Below, one piece after another: positions 1 to 7,594 of a DNA stretch of 64,000 nt. The notes under the pieces were generated by a model, which had not been told where the DNA came from, did not search any database, and saw nothing but the letters and a program-made list of their open reading frames with translations. The position numbers and the translations under genes were made by a program. Position 1 is the stretch's first letter; each line of letters starts with the position of its first letter. Source of the DNA: JAJZAM01 sp027391075 (GTDB lineage Bacteria; Actinomycetota; Acidimicrobiia; Acidimicrobiales; Palsa-688); contig DAHYHI010000039.1 of assembly GCA_027391075.1 (NCBI GenBank), forward strand, positions 1-64,000, in the 5' to 3' direction.

Positions 1-222
1 GGTGTTCAGTTTTACGGGTCGGTGCCTGGTTTGGGTGTTCATGTGAGTGATGTTGTTGCTGCGGTGTCGACGCCTTCGGGTAATGGGTATTGGCTTGTTG
101 GTGCTGATGGTGGGGTGTTCTCGTTTGGGGGTGCACCTTTCGACGGCTCCGTGCCTGGTCTTGGCATCCACATTCACGACGTGGTCGCAGCGCTCGGAGC
201 GTCTAGCGCGGGCGCTGGCTGA
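1..222 (+). CDS. C-terminal end of a surface repeat protein (partial)
   Basis: The reading frame is open at the left edge of the window and stops at 220-222. The 73 visible residues hold the end of one repeat and one complete repeat with the core GYWLVGADGGVFSFGGAPF, followed by a PGLGI(H)-type linker seen twice. Repeats of this kind occur in tandem in large secreted or wall-associated proteins of Acidimicrobiia and related actinobacteria and probably fold as beta-propeller-like blades; no enzymatic role is known to me. Codon use changes inside the fragment: up to about base 135 most third positions are T or G, after that they are mainly C or G like the rest of the window. The N-terminus, any signal peptide and the repeat number lie outside the window. 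Confidence 0.6.
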   Translation, partial: GVQFYGSVPGLGVHVSDVVAAVSTPSGNGYWLVGADGGVFSFGGAPFDGSVPGLGIHIHDVVAALGASSAGAG

Positions 223-242
223 CGCCCTGGGGCAGCCGCCGG

Positions 243-1514
243 TCAGGGACGTACGAGAGCTGACAGAAGCGCCTGAAGCTTGAGTTGGGTTTCGGTCAGC
301 TCGCTGGCCGGATCGGACCCGGCGACTATCCCGTTGCCCGCAAATATGCTCGCCCGGCGGCCTGAGACTTGTGCGCTGCGGATCCCCAGGGCGAAACATC
401 CGTCGCCGCGTGAGTCGATCCAGCCGACAGGCCCGGCGTAGCGGCCACGGTCGAAACCTTCGACCTTCTGTAGGTAACGCACGGCTGCGTCTGTTGGGTG
501 GCCGCCCACGGCCGGGGTGGGATGTATCCTCGCTGCGAGGCCGAGAACGCTCGGTGCGTCGGTTGCCAATCGTCCAGTGATCCGAGAAGCGAGGTGCGAT
601 ACGTTGCGCATCGACATCACAGAAGGCGTCCCCGGAACGTCGAGGGTCTCGCAGAGCGGGCGGAGGGCGCCGGCGATAGCGTCGACTACCACCCGGTGTT
701 CCTGGCGGGTTTTCGCTGATCCCATCATCGAGGCGACCAGTCTTTCGTCGTCAGCACCGTCGCCGCTTCGGGCGACGGTGCCTGCGAGTGGATGGCTGTC
801 CACCTCCCGGCCGCGCCGGCGGACGAGCAGCTCAGGGCTCGCTCCGATGAAGCCCTCCATCTTGAACAGCATGCACGACGGGTACAGCGTCCGGAGCCGC
901 TCGAGGACCTCGGTCACGACGAAATCCCGGTCGGCTTCGATGTCTACGCGCCGGGCGAGGACCACCTTCTCGAAGCTTCCACAGTCGATCTCCTCGAGCG
1001 CTCCAGCCACGATCCCCTGCCAGTCGGCGTGGCTGAGGGTTGGGGTTAGAGAGAACCGTTCCGGTGAAGAACCCGCCGGCGAAGGGGGAATGTCCAACCC
1101 GCGAGGGTGGAGGGTCCCTGCCGGGGGGTCCGCCGAGCCGACGTACCCGACGGTGGTGACCCATGAGGCGTCACCGTCGCGGCCGAACACGACGGCCGGC
1201 ACGACCAGGTAGCCGGGCTCGGCGGGGTCGAACGGCAACGCGCCAAGGGCCAGCGGACCGCTGCCGGGGTGACCGAGGTCGCCGAGGAACCTGATCGACC
1301 GCAGCGTCTCCGTAGCGGCTTCCACGTCAGCAGGGTCGGAAAGACCGTGGGGAAGGTTGATGCGAAGCGCTTCGCCGCGTCCGGCTATGCCACTGGTATC
1401 GTCAGAGAAAAGCCATCCGTCAGATCCTGCAAAGGCGATCAGGTCCGGAGTCTGGTCGATTGGGATCGTAACCGCCTTCAACCCGGCCGGGTCGACGCTC
1501 GTCGAGATCGTCAC
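243..1514 (-). CDS. menF: Isochorismate synthase
   Basis: This 423-residue protein belongs to the chorismate-binding family (MenF/EntC/TrpE fold) and would convert chorismate to isochorismate, the first step of menaquinone synthesis. The C-terminal two thirds carry the family core: FEKVVLARR, the stretch HPLAGTVARSG, KTRQEHRVVVDAI, and a HPTPAVGGHP segment typical of isochorismate synthases rather than anthranilate synthases. The C-terminus GNGIVAGSDPASELTETQLK is also as in the family. The GTG start at 1514 overlaps the menG stop (GTGA), so the two are probably translationally coupled. An isochorismate synthase serving a siderophore is the alternative, but the neighbouring methyltransferase favours menaquinone. 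Confidence 0.9.
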   Translation of the reverse strand: MTISTSVDPAGLKAVTIPIDQTPDLIAFAGSDGWLFSDDTSGIAGRGEALRINLPHGLSDPADVEAATETLRSIRFLGDLGHPGSGPLALGALPFDPAEPGYLVVPAVVFGRDGDASWVTTVGYVGSADPPAGTLHPRGLDIPPSPAGSSPERFSLTPTLSHADWQGIVAGALEEIDCGSFEKVVLARRVDIEADRDFVVTEVLERLRTLYPSCMLFKMEGFIGASPELLVRRRGREVDSHPLAGTVARSGDGADDERLVASMMGSAKTRQEHRVVVDAIAGALRPLCETLDVPGTPSVMSMRNVSHLASRITGRLATDAPSVLGLAARIHPTPAVGGHPTDAAVRYLQKVEGFDRGRYAGPVGWIDSRGDGCFALGIRSAQVSGRRASIFAGNGIVAGSDPASELTETQLKLQALLSALVRP

Positions 1515-2275
1515 CCTGGGAGCACCCTGCGGGTCGCTGTGAACAGCTGTGTGACACCTCCGGTCAAAAGCCGGTGCCTGATAGCACCGAACCCAGCGGC
1601 GGCGAGCATCTCTACGATCTGTTCGCTCGGAGGCAGGTACGCAACTGACCGGGGGAGGTACCCGTAGGCGTCCCGGTCCGAGAAGATCGCCCCCACTTTG
1701 GGGACCACCTTGTTGAAATAAAGCCCGTGAGTGACCCGAATGAGGGGGTTTCGCGGCACAGACACGTCTAACAGGGCGACCCTGCCTCCGGGGCGAAGTA
1801 CCCTCGCAAGCTCTGCAAAGACCGGTTCGAGCGCCACGAAGTTCCTTAGAGCGAAACCTGATATGGCCCCGTCGAGGTAGCAGTCCCTTATCGGCAAGGC
1901 GAGCCCGTCGCCCTGCAGCAGCGGCGAGACGGTACGAGCGTGGGCGAGCATGCCCAGCGACGAGTCGGCACCTACAGGTCGCATGCCAGAACTTTCCAGC
2001 TCACGGCAGAAGTCGCCCGTACCGCAGGCCAGGTCCAAGACGAGCGAACCCGACGACACCGACAGCGCCTTGAGAGCCTGGTGGCGCCACATCCGGTCCA
2101 CGCCGAAGGTCATCACCTTGTTGACAAGGTCGTAGCGTGGAGCGATCGTGTCGAACATCGATCGTACAGCGCGGACCTTGTCTTCGCCATAAGGGAGTGG
2201 CTCGTGCCTGTCAGAAGTCCCGGTACCCGAAGGCTGGGGGCTCGAAGGCTGGGGGCTCGAGGTCTGGGTGCTCAG
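1511..2275 (-). CDS. menG: Demethylmenaquinone methyltransferase (UbiE/MenG family)
   Basis: A class I SAM-dependent methyltransferase that would carry out the last step of menaquinone synthesis. The UbiE signature MFDTIAPRYDLVNKVMTFG is followed by the SAM motif VLDLACGTGDF and by GFALRNF. The start is uncertain. Residues before MFDT (PLPYGEDKVRAV) look conserved, so ATG at 2158 seems too short, and there is no in-frame ATG, GTG or TTG from there up to 2599. The codon CTG at 2275 overlaps the maoC stop (CTGA) and would give 254 residues. The extra N-terminus contains a short SPQPS repeat from a 15-bp tandem repeat. It lies between maoC and menF in one minus-strand operon. Confidence 0.85.
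   Translation of the reverse strand: MSTQTSSPQPSSPQPSGTGTSDRHEPLPYGEDKVRAVRSMFDTIAPRYDLVNKVMTFGVDRMWRHQALKALSVSSGSLVLDLACGTGDFCRELESSGMRPVGADSSLGMLAHARTVSPLLQGDGLALPIRDCYLDGAISGFALRNFVALEPVFAELARVLRPGGRVALLDVSVPRNPLIRVTHGLYFNKVVPKVGAIFSDRDAYGYLPRSVAYLPPSEQIVEMLAAAGFGAIRHRLLTGGVTQLFTATRRVLPG
2228..2272. repeat. 15-bp tandem repeat, three units
   Basis: Units at 2228-2242 and 2243-2257 are identical (CGAAGGCTGGGGGCT); the third, 2258-2272, is diverged. They encode the SPQPS repeats at the N-terminus of menG and end against the maoC stop codon. Confidence 0.85.
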
Positions 2276-2727
2276 AGGTAGTACCTGAAGATGATCTCCG
2301 CCACGCAGGCGGGTTTCGGCGAACCTTCGACCTCGTAGGTGACGACCAACTTCACCTGCGCGCCACCGGCCACATCCTCCACGGAGGCCAGCTCGACCCC
2401 GGCGCGCAGCTTCGAGCCGACGGGTACAGGGGAGGGAAAACGCAGTTTGTCGATCCCGTAGTTGACCCCCATCGAGATCCCAGACACGCTCATCACTTCG
2501 CCCAAAAGAGCGGGGGTTAAGGACAAGGTCAGGTAGCCGTGCGCTATGGGCGCACCGAAAGGTCCGGCCTTCGCCCGGTCGAGGTCGACGTGGATCCACT
2601 GGTGGTCACCCGTGGCATCAGCGAAGAGGTTGACCTGCTCCTGGGTCACCACCTTCCACTCGCTGTAGCCTAAATGCTCTCCCGCCCTGGCCTTGAGGCC
2701 TTCGATTCCTTCGATCGTGGTTGTCAT
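2272..2727 (-). CDS. MaoC-family (R)-enoyl-CoA hydratase-like protein
   Basis: A 151-residue single hot-dog domain. The hydratase 2 motif is visible as FADATGDHQWIHVDLDRA, followed by GPFGAPIAHGYLTLSL; the Asp and His in this segment are the expected catalytic pair. Proteins of this type hydrate (R)-specific enoyl-CoA thioesters; some members are related to NodN. The substrate cannot be read from sequence. Its ATG at 2727 lies 6 nt after a TAGCCT box, so the mRNA is probably leaderless and this gene probably begins the maoC-menG-menF transcript. The link to menaquinone genes may be only positional. Confidence 0.85.
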   Translation of the reverse strand: MTTTIEGIEGLKARAGEHLGYSEWKVVTQEQVNLFADATGDHQWIHVDLDRAKAGPFGAPIAHGYLTLSLTPALLGEVMSVSGISMGVNYGIDKLRFPSPVPVGSKLRAGVELASVEDVAGGAQVKLVVTYEVEGSPKPACVAEIIFRYYL

Positions 2728-2733
2728 GCGCTC

Positions 2734-2739
2734 AGGCTA
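2734..2739 (-). promoter_or_regulatory. Candidate -10 box for maoC (leaderless)
   Basis: TAGCCT on the minus strand, 6 nt before the ATG at 2727. It fits the TANNNT-N6 pattern repeated through the window. No convincing -35 element. Confidence 0.5.
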
Positions 2740-2755
2740 CGCCAAAGCTAGCGTT

Positions 2756-3157
2756 CTAGCGGAACCAGGTTTTGCGGTAGGAGCGGCTCTGGGGATGTAA
2801 AAGCAAGGCGAGCAGAGCCCCGTAGAAGAGCAGGTTGACCACCTCCACGAAGGAGAAGTACTCGACAAGGATCGCCAGGAAGAGCACTGTGACGCCCACT
2901 CCGAGCCAGTATCCCCACTTCTTCTCGTTGGCGATGCCGAGGCCGGCAGCTGCTTGGCCGATGACGACTACGGCTCCTAGACCTCCGAGAGTGAACAACT
3001 CGCCGTCTAGAAGGCCGAACGCCGCGTTGATGTACATGATGACCGTGGCTATCATCAGCGTCTGGGGCTGCGTCTTGTCTAACCAACGAATTTGAGGCGA
3101 AGACATGTAGGCCAGTCTTGCACCGCTTGGGGGATAAGCGGTCGTCACCTTCGCCAA
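2756..3157 (-). CDS. Small membrane protein of unknown function
   Basis: I do not recognise this 133-residue protein. It contains about four hydrophobic segments (for example TLMIATVIMYINAAFGLL, GLGAVVVIGQAAAGLGIA, YWLGVGVTVLFLAILVEYF, VVNLLFYGALLALLL) and a basic C-terminus, which suggests an integral membrane protein. The TTG start at 3157 is preferred because GGAGGG lies ten bases upstream and it begins 3 nt after the rlmN stop. ATG at 3106 would give a shorter form that keeps all hydrophobic segments. Probably cotranscribed with rlmN. Confidence 0.65.
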   Translation of the reverse strand: MAKVTTAYPPSGARLAYMSSPQIRWLDKTQPQTLMIATVIMYINAAFGLLDGELFTLGGLGAVVVIGQAAAGLGIANEKKWGYWLGVGVTVLFLAILVEYFSFVEVVNLLFYGALLALLLHPQSRSYRKTWFR

Positions 3158-3160
3158 AAA

Positions 3161-4336
3161 TCAGGTTCCCTCCGCCACAGATGCGGAAAGGCGAAGCGAG
3201 GAGGTCGCTTCGACCACGGCGGGTGTGCCCACCAGGCGGCCGCGGGCTGCAAGCTGACCGCAGGCAGCTTCGATCTCGGTGCCGCGGTTGCGCCTCACCG
3301 TTACCGTTACACCCATGCTCGAAAGCGTTTCCCTGAAACGTCGGACCCCGTCGGGCGCCGTCCCGCGGGTGGCGAAGCCATCTGTTGGGTTTAAAGGGAT
3401 CACGTTCACGTGAGCGGCGAGACTGGTCGCGATCCGCGCCAGTTCTGTGGCATCGCTGCGGCGGTCGTTTACGCCGTCTATCAGAGCCCATTCGAAGCTA
3501 AGCCGTCGATTCTTGACGCTGCGGTACTGCCGGCACGCCTCGACGAGGGCGTCGAGGCCGTAGCGGCGGTTGATAGGAACCAGCCGGTCCCGCAGGGTGT
3601 CGTTCGCGGCGTGCAGCGACACCGCCAGGTTGACGGGTAGGCTCTCGTGCGACAGTCGGCGAATGCCGGGGACGATGCCGACCGTGGAGACCGTGATGTG
3701 CCTGGCGGAGATCCCCATGTCAGCGTTGATCCGCTCGACGGCGGCCCAGACCCTGTCGTAGTTGGCGAGTGGCTCGCCCATGCCCATGAAAACGATGTTC
3801 GTCACCCTGCGGGTCCGTGCCCTGCGCCGGGCGTGCGCCACCTGTTCGAGGATCTCACCGGTGGATAGGTGGCGAGCCAGACCGCCCTGTCCGGTAGCGC
3901 AAAACGTGCAGCCCATAGCACAACCCGCCTGGCTTGAGACGCAGACCGTCGCTCTGTCCGGGTAGCACATCAAGACGGTCTCGATCCGTGCGCAGTCGAA
4001 GCCCTCCCACAGCCACTTGACCGTCTGGCCGTCTGAGGAGACGGACTCCGAGACAGTCCTCAAAGCGGAGGGGGCGTGATCGGCGAGACGCGAACGTAGC
4101 GCCGAAGGTAAGTTGGTCATCTCTTCGGGCAGGGCCGCCTGGCGGTACAGCGCATCCCACACCTGGCTGACCCTGTAGGGCGGTTGGTCCGCCAGCAGGT
4201 GCGACAGATCTGTGCGGTCCAAGTCGTACAGGCCGCGACCGGCGCCCCGGGGCCGCGAACTGCTCCGCAACGGCACGCTGGTGGCGGCGCCCCTGGACAG
4301 CCTCCCGGTCTGGGCGGCCTCCAAGTAGTCAGCCAC
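3161..4336 (-). CDS. rlmN: 23S rRNA (adenine-2503-C2)-methyltransferase
   Basis: A radical SAM enzyme that methylates A2503 of 23S rRNA and A37 of some tRNAs. The CxxxCxxC cluster motif is CAMGCTFC within SSQAGCAMGCTFCATGQGGL. The second catalytic cysteine is seen near the C-terminus in NRGTEIEAACGQLA. The start is uncertain: GTG at 4336 overlaps the end of mshD by eight bases and gives 391 residues; TTG at 4378 would add 14 more. Neither has a clear ribosome binding site. The gene sits in the mshD-rlmN-membrane protein series and is probably expressed with mshD. Confidence 0.93.
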   Translation of the reverse strand: MADYLEAAQTGRLSRGAATSVPLRSSSRPRGAGRGLYDLDRTDLSHLLADQPPYRVSQVWDALYRQAALPEEMTNLPSALRSRLADHAPSALRTVSESVSSDGQTVKWLWEGFDCARIETVLMCYPDRATVCVSSQAGCAMGCTFCATGQGGLARHLSTGEILEQVAHARRRARTRRVTNIVFMGMGEPLANYDRVWAAVERINADMGISARHITVSTVGIVPGIRRLSHESLPVNLAVSLHAANDTLRDRLVPINRRYGLDALVEACRQYRSVKNRRLSFEWALIDGVNDRRSDATELARIATSLAAHVNVIPLNPTDGFATRGTAPDGVRRFRETLSSMGVTVTVRRNRGTEIEAACGQLAARGRLVGTPAVVEATSSLRLSASVAEGT

Positions 4337-5294
4337 GGCTCGAGGAGGGCGCCACGTCGCCGACGTAGGCCTGGTCAACGTGATTGACCACGAAACCCAT
4401 GTCTACGTACAACTTCACGGCCTTGACGTTCGTGGCGTCCACATAGAGCATGCCGACTTCAAGGCCCCGACGGTACAGGTAGTCCAGTCCCGCAGCGACC
4501 AAGCTCCGGCCCAGGCCTGGCCGGCGGGGCCCGTCGGGGTCGACCGCTATGACGTAGATCTCTCCCAGCGGCGGGTCGTGCTCAGCGTGCACCTTCGTCC
4601 AGCAGAAGCCGTCGATACGACCAGCGGGTGTCTCGTGAAGGAGGAACCCCTCGGGATTGAACCACGGCTGCTCTTGGCGCTGCTTCAGCGTCTCGAGGCT
4701 CCAACCTCCCTGCTCGGGGTGCCAGCGGAACGCCCGGTTGTTCACGCCGAGCCACTCTTGCTCGTCGATGCCGACACGGAACGGGCGAGTTGCGAAACCC
4801 GACCCTGGTTCGTCGAGTGCCCCAGCACCTGAGCCCGGTGGCGTCGGAGTGAAGGGCAGAGCGCATCTCATCTGGTACAAGGTGCGTCCCCGGCTCAGCC
4901 CGATCGACGCGGCGAGGCGGTCATGTTCGGGACGGGCCTGGTTCACCCACATATGCACGTGCCCGCCGCCCGACTCGGCGATCAGCCCGACGGCTCTGTG
5001 GAGAAGGTCCGAGGCGATCGTGTTGCCTGGCGTGCGATGGTGCGGGTCGACCACGAACTCCAGGGCCCAGCTGTCAGAACCGAGGCTCACCTGCGCGTAG
5101 CCGACCGGATGGTCGTGACTGTCGTCGGTGGCGACGAGAGCGGCGAACCCGGAACGCCCCCCGCCCACGAGGTCAAGCCAGGCGTGCTCGTCAATAGCGG
5201 CGTGACCGTCAGCCGACTCCGCTGCCGACAACAGGTCGGCCACAGCGGCGACCTCGGCTTCGTCCAAGCTGGTCCTGACCTCGATGTGCTGCAC
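4329..5294 (-). CDS. mshD: Mycothiol synthase
   Basis: MshD acetylates cysteinyl-glucosaminyl-inositol, the last step in making mycothiol, the low-molecular-weight thiol of Actinobacteria. The 321 residues form two GNAT acetyltransferase domains, as in the family: an N-terminal degenerate one (about 1-150) and a C-terminal active one with the acetyl-CoA loop region RRPGLGRSLVAAGLDYLYRRG and the end motif LYVDATNVKAVKLYVDMGF. The segment NNRAFRWHPEQGGWS is typical of MshD. The GTG start lies 6 nt after a TAGCCT box. Its presence is one of the best pointers to an actinobacterial host. Confidence 0.93.
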   Translation of the reverse strand: MQHIEVRTSLDEAEVAAVADLLSAAESADGHAAIDEHAWLDLVGGGRSGFAALVATDDSHDHPVGYAQVSLGSDSWALEFVVDPHHRTPGNTIASDLLHRAVGLIAESGGGHVHMWVNQARPEHDRLAASIGLSRGRTLYQMRCALPFTPTPPGSGAGALDEPGSGFATRPFRVGIDEQEWLGVNNRAFRWHPEQGGWSLETLKQRQEQPWFNPEGFLLHETPAGRIDGFCWTKVHAEHDPPLGEIYVIAVDPDGPRRPGLGRSLVAAGLDYLYRRGLEVGMLYVDATNVKAVKLYVDMGFVVNHVDQAYVGDVAPSSSRG

Positions 5295-5300
5295 GCCTCA

Positions 5301-5306
5301 AGGCTA
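5301..5306 (-). promoter_or_regulatory. Candidate -10 box for mshD (leaderless)
   Basis: TAGCCT on the minus strand with a 6-nt gap to the GTG start at 5294. Confidence 0.5.
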
Positions 5307-5366
5307 CCGGGAAAGGCCACGCCCGGCGACGGCGAGTACATGTCGGGAGAAGTGTCGCTCAGGCTC

Positions 5367-5372
5367 TATCTT
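5367..5372 (+). promoter_or_regulatory. Candidate -10 box for nth (leaderless)
   Basis: TATCTT followed by 6 nt and GTG at 5379. This helps decide the nth start. Confidence 0.5.
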
Positions 5373-5378
5373 GTCGGA

Positions 5379-6047
5379 GTGGCCCGACCTCGAACCCCGG
5401 CCGGACGAGCGCGCGAAACGCGCCGTCGCTTAGCCGAGTCCTACCCGGGAAGCGCACGCGAGCTTTGCGAACTGTCATTCGACACGCCATTCCAGCTTCT
5501 TGCCGCGACGGTGCTCTCCGCCCAGACGACCGATCAGCGGGTCAATTCCGTCACGCCTTCGCTGTTCGCTCGCTATCCCACGCCCGGCGACCTTGCTTGC
5601 GCCGACCCTGACGAGCTTGAGAGAATCATCCACTCCACCGGGTTCTTCCGGGCGAAAGCCCGGAGCCTGATAGGCCTCGGATCGCAACTCGACGCCCGGT
5701 TCTCCGGAGAGGTGCCCACAGCTCTGGAAGACCTTGTCACCCTCCCCGGGGTGGGGCGCAAAACGGCGAACGTGATCCGCAGCGTAGCTTTCGGCCTTCC
5801 GGGGTTGGCTGTGGACACCCACGTGGCGAGGCTTACCAGACTTCTCGGCCTGACCGATTCGACTGACCCGGTCAAGATCGAAGCCGACGTCTGCTCACTG
5901 CTACCCGCACGCTACTGGGGTTCGTTCGGGCTCACGCTCATACTCCACGGCAGGCGGGTATGTGTCGCACGCCGGCCGCGATGCGCTGACTGCGTTCTCG
6001 CAGACTTCTGCCCCTCTTCGGGCATCCCGAGCAATCCGGCGGCCTAG
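5379..6047 (+). CDS. nth: Endonuclease III (DNA glycosylase/AP lyase)
   Basis: A base excision repair enzyme that removes oxidised pyrimidines and cuts abasic sites. The helix-hairpin-helix LPGVGRKTANVI holds the catalytic lysine (K128) and VDTHVARL the catalytic aspartate (D146), 18 residues apart as in E. coli Nth. The C-terminal iron-sulfur motif is complete with spacing C-X6-C-X2-C-X5-C (CVARRPRCADCVLADFC). GTG at 5379 gives 222 residues, close to the usual length, and follows a TATCTT box by 6 nt; ATG at 5340 is the alternative. It is divergent from mshD and converges on the next small gene, whose stop codon shares four bases with its own. Confidence 0.93.
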   Translation: MARPRTPAGRARETRRRLAESYPGSARELCELSFDTPFQLLAATVLSAQTTDQRVNSVTPSLFARYPTPGDLACADPDELERIIHSTGFFRAKARSLIGLGSQLDARFSGEVPTALEDLVTLPGVGRKTANVIRSVAFGLPGLAVDTHVARLTRLLGLTDSTDPVKIEADVCSLLPARYWGSFGLTLILHGRRVCVARRPRCADCVLADFCPSSGIPSNPAA

Positions 6048-6226
6048 TGGTCGAGAAGGCGTTCCAGGCGTCGCTTAGCGGAGCGCAGCGTACGGTCGAT
6101 CTCGAACAGCTCCGAGCCGATGTCGTCGCGGTCGGCCGGGCCGAGCCCGCTGGCTATCTCGGTTATGCGGTCGATCAACTCGTCTAGGCGGCTGGAGGCT
6201 GAGCTGAGTTCGGCGTTAGTGGCCAT
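6044..6226 (-). CDS. Small helical protein of unknown function
   Basis: A 60-residue, mostly helical and highly charged protein with heptad-like spacing (SSRLDELIDRITEIASGL ... ELFEIDRTLRSAKRRLERLLDH). I do not recognise the family. The start chosen is ATG at 6226; a longer frame runs upstream into the hisD leader. Its TAG stop overlaps the nth TAG stop on the other strand through the palindrome CTAG. Coding is plausible because the frame fits exactly between nth and hisD, but evidence is limited. Confidence 0.5.
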   Translation of the reverse strand: MATNAELSSASSRLDELIDRITEIASGLGPADRDDIGSELFEIDRTLRSAKRRLERLLDH

Positions 6227-6238
6227 AGAGGTACCATC

Positions 6239-7594
6239 ATGGACGAAATGGCCTCCTCCAACGAACCTGGCGCGACCGTCGCAGCGCACCTGAGCGGCAT
6301 GCTTCGCACCATAGACCTCCGCGGGCGTAGCGGTGACCTGGCGGCGCTCCTCCCAACCCCTGCGATCGTGGACGACGAGGTCGCAGCTCGGGTCGTCGAG
6401 GAGATACTCCTAGACGTCAAGTTGCGCGGCGACGCGGCCGTCCTCGATGCAACCGAGCGTTTCGACAAAGTGAGGCCGTCCGCCCTTCGCGTAGACCCCT
6501 CGAAAGTAGCGGCGGCGCTCCACGAGATCCCAGGTGCCCTACGCGACGCGCTTGAGGTCGCAGCGGACAACATAGCCGGCTACCACCGCTCCCAGCTGGA
6601 GCACGACCGTACCTACGAAAGGGACGGAGTGACGGTCACGGAGATGGTCAGGCCGGTCGGTCGAGCAGGGCTTTACGTTCCCGGTGGGTTGGCCCCTCTC
6701 GCGTCTAGCGTCCTCATGACGGCGGTGCCAGCTCGGGTCGCGGGCGTCGGCGAGCTAGCCGTCTGCAGCCCCCCGGGACCTGACGGCCAAATCGCAGCGT
6801 CTGTCCTGGCTGCAGCGGCCGTGGCAGGCGTCGACGAGGTGTACTGCGTCGGCGGAGCGCAGGCCATAGCGGCGCTCGCCTACGGAACGGAGTCCGTTCG
6901 AGCCGTGGACGTTATCGTAGGCCCAGGGAACCGCTACGTAGCCATCGCCGAGCGTCTCGTCGCGGGTCAGGGAGCGGTCGGCGTTCCCTCTGCGTTCACC
7001 GGCCCCTCTGAGGTGGCAGTAGTTGCCGACGAGACGACCGACACACGTTATGCGGCCGTTGACCTGGTAGTTCAAGCCGAACACGGACCTGACGGACTCT
7101 CTTACCTGATCACGTGGGTACCTGAAGTAGCCGAAGCTGTAGCGGCTCACGTCGCCCGGATCGCCTCCGAGTCGCCGAGACGGCAAGCTATCGAGGCGAC
7201 GTTTTCCCGTGGAGGCTTCTGCGTGCTCGTCGACGGCCCAGACCAGGCGGTGCGAGTAGCAAACGTGATAGCCGCGGAGCACCTCGAGTTGATGACCGCC
7301 GACGCCCGTAGTCTCGCCGAGTCGGTGACCAGCGCTGGGGCGGTGTTCGTAGGTCCGTGGGCCCCGGCGAGCGTCGGGGACTACGCAGCGGGACCAAACC
7401 ACGTACTGCCGACCGCGCGAAGCGCCAGGTTCTCCAGTGCCCTCCGGGTGTCGGACTTCACCAAGCACATTCACGTTATCGAGGTGACCAGGTCAGGGCT
7501 GGAGCGCCTTGCGGCCCCTGTAGAAGCCCTTGCCGCTTCCGAAGGTCTGGGCGCGCACGCCCTGTCGGTCACCATGAGGACCGCGTCGTCGTGA
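6239..7594 (+). CDS. hisD: Histidinol dehydrogenase
   Basis: Catalyses the two final oxidations of histidine synthesis, histidinol to histidine, with NAD and zinc. Seen: VVQAEHGPD (zinc-binding Gln and His), the catalytic pair in AAEHLEL, the Asp of VGDYAAGPNHVLPT and the His of EGLGAHALS. At 451 residues it is slightly longer than average because of about 20 extra N-terminal residues. ATG at 6239 has an AGAGG ribosome binding site 6 nt upstream; ATG at 6299 would begin at MLRTIDLRG, the usual family start. First gene of the hisDCBHAF run, overlapping hisC by GTGA. Confidence 0.96.
   Translation: MDEMASSNEPGATVAAHLSGMLRTIDLRGRSGDLAALLPTPAIVDDEVAARVVEEILLDVKLRGDAAVLDATERFDKVRPSALRVDPSKVAAALHEIPGALRDALEVAADNIAGYHRSQLEHDRTYERDGVTVTEMVRPVGRAGLYVPGGLAPLASSVLMTAVPARVAGVGELAVCSPPGPDGQIAASVLAAAAVAGVDEVYCVGGAQAIAALAYGTESVRAVDVIVGPGNRYVAIAERLVAGQGAVGVPSAFTGPSEVAVVADETTDTRYAAVDLVVQAEHGPDGLSYLITWVPEVAEAVAAHVARIASESPRRQAIEATFSRGGFCVLVDGPDQAVRVANVIAAEHLELMTADARSLAESVTSAGAVFVGPWAPASVGDYAAGPNHVLPTARSARFSSALRVSDFTKHIHVIEVTRSGLERLAAPVEALAASEGLGAHALSVTMRTASS

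Noticed and set aside
2276..2599. N-terminal extension of the menG frame up to 2599
   Set aside because: It runs antiparallel in phase through maoC on the same strand in another frame and shows no family similarity.
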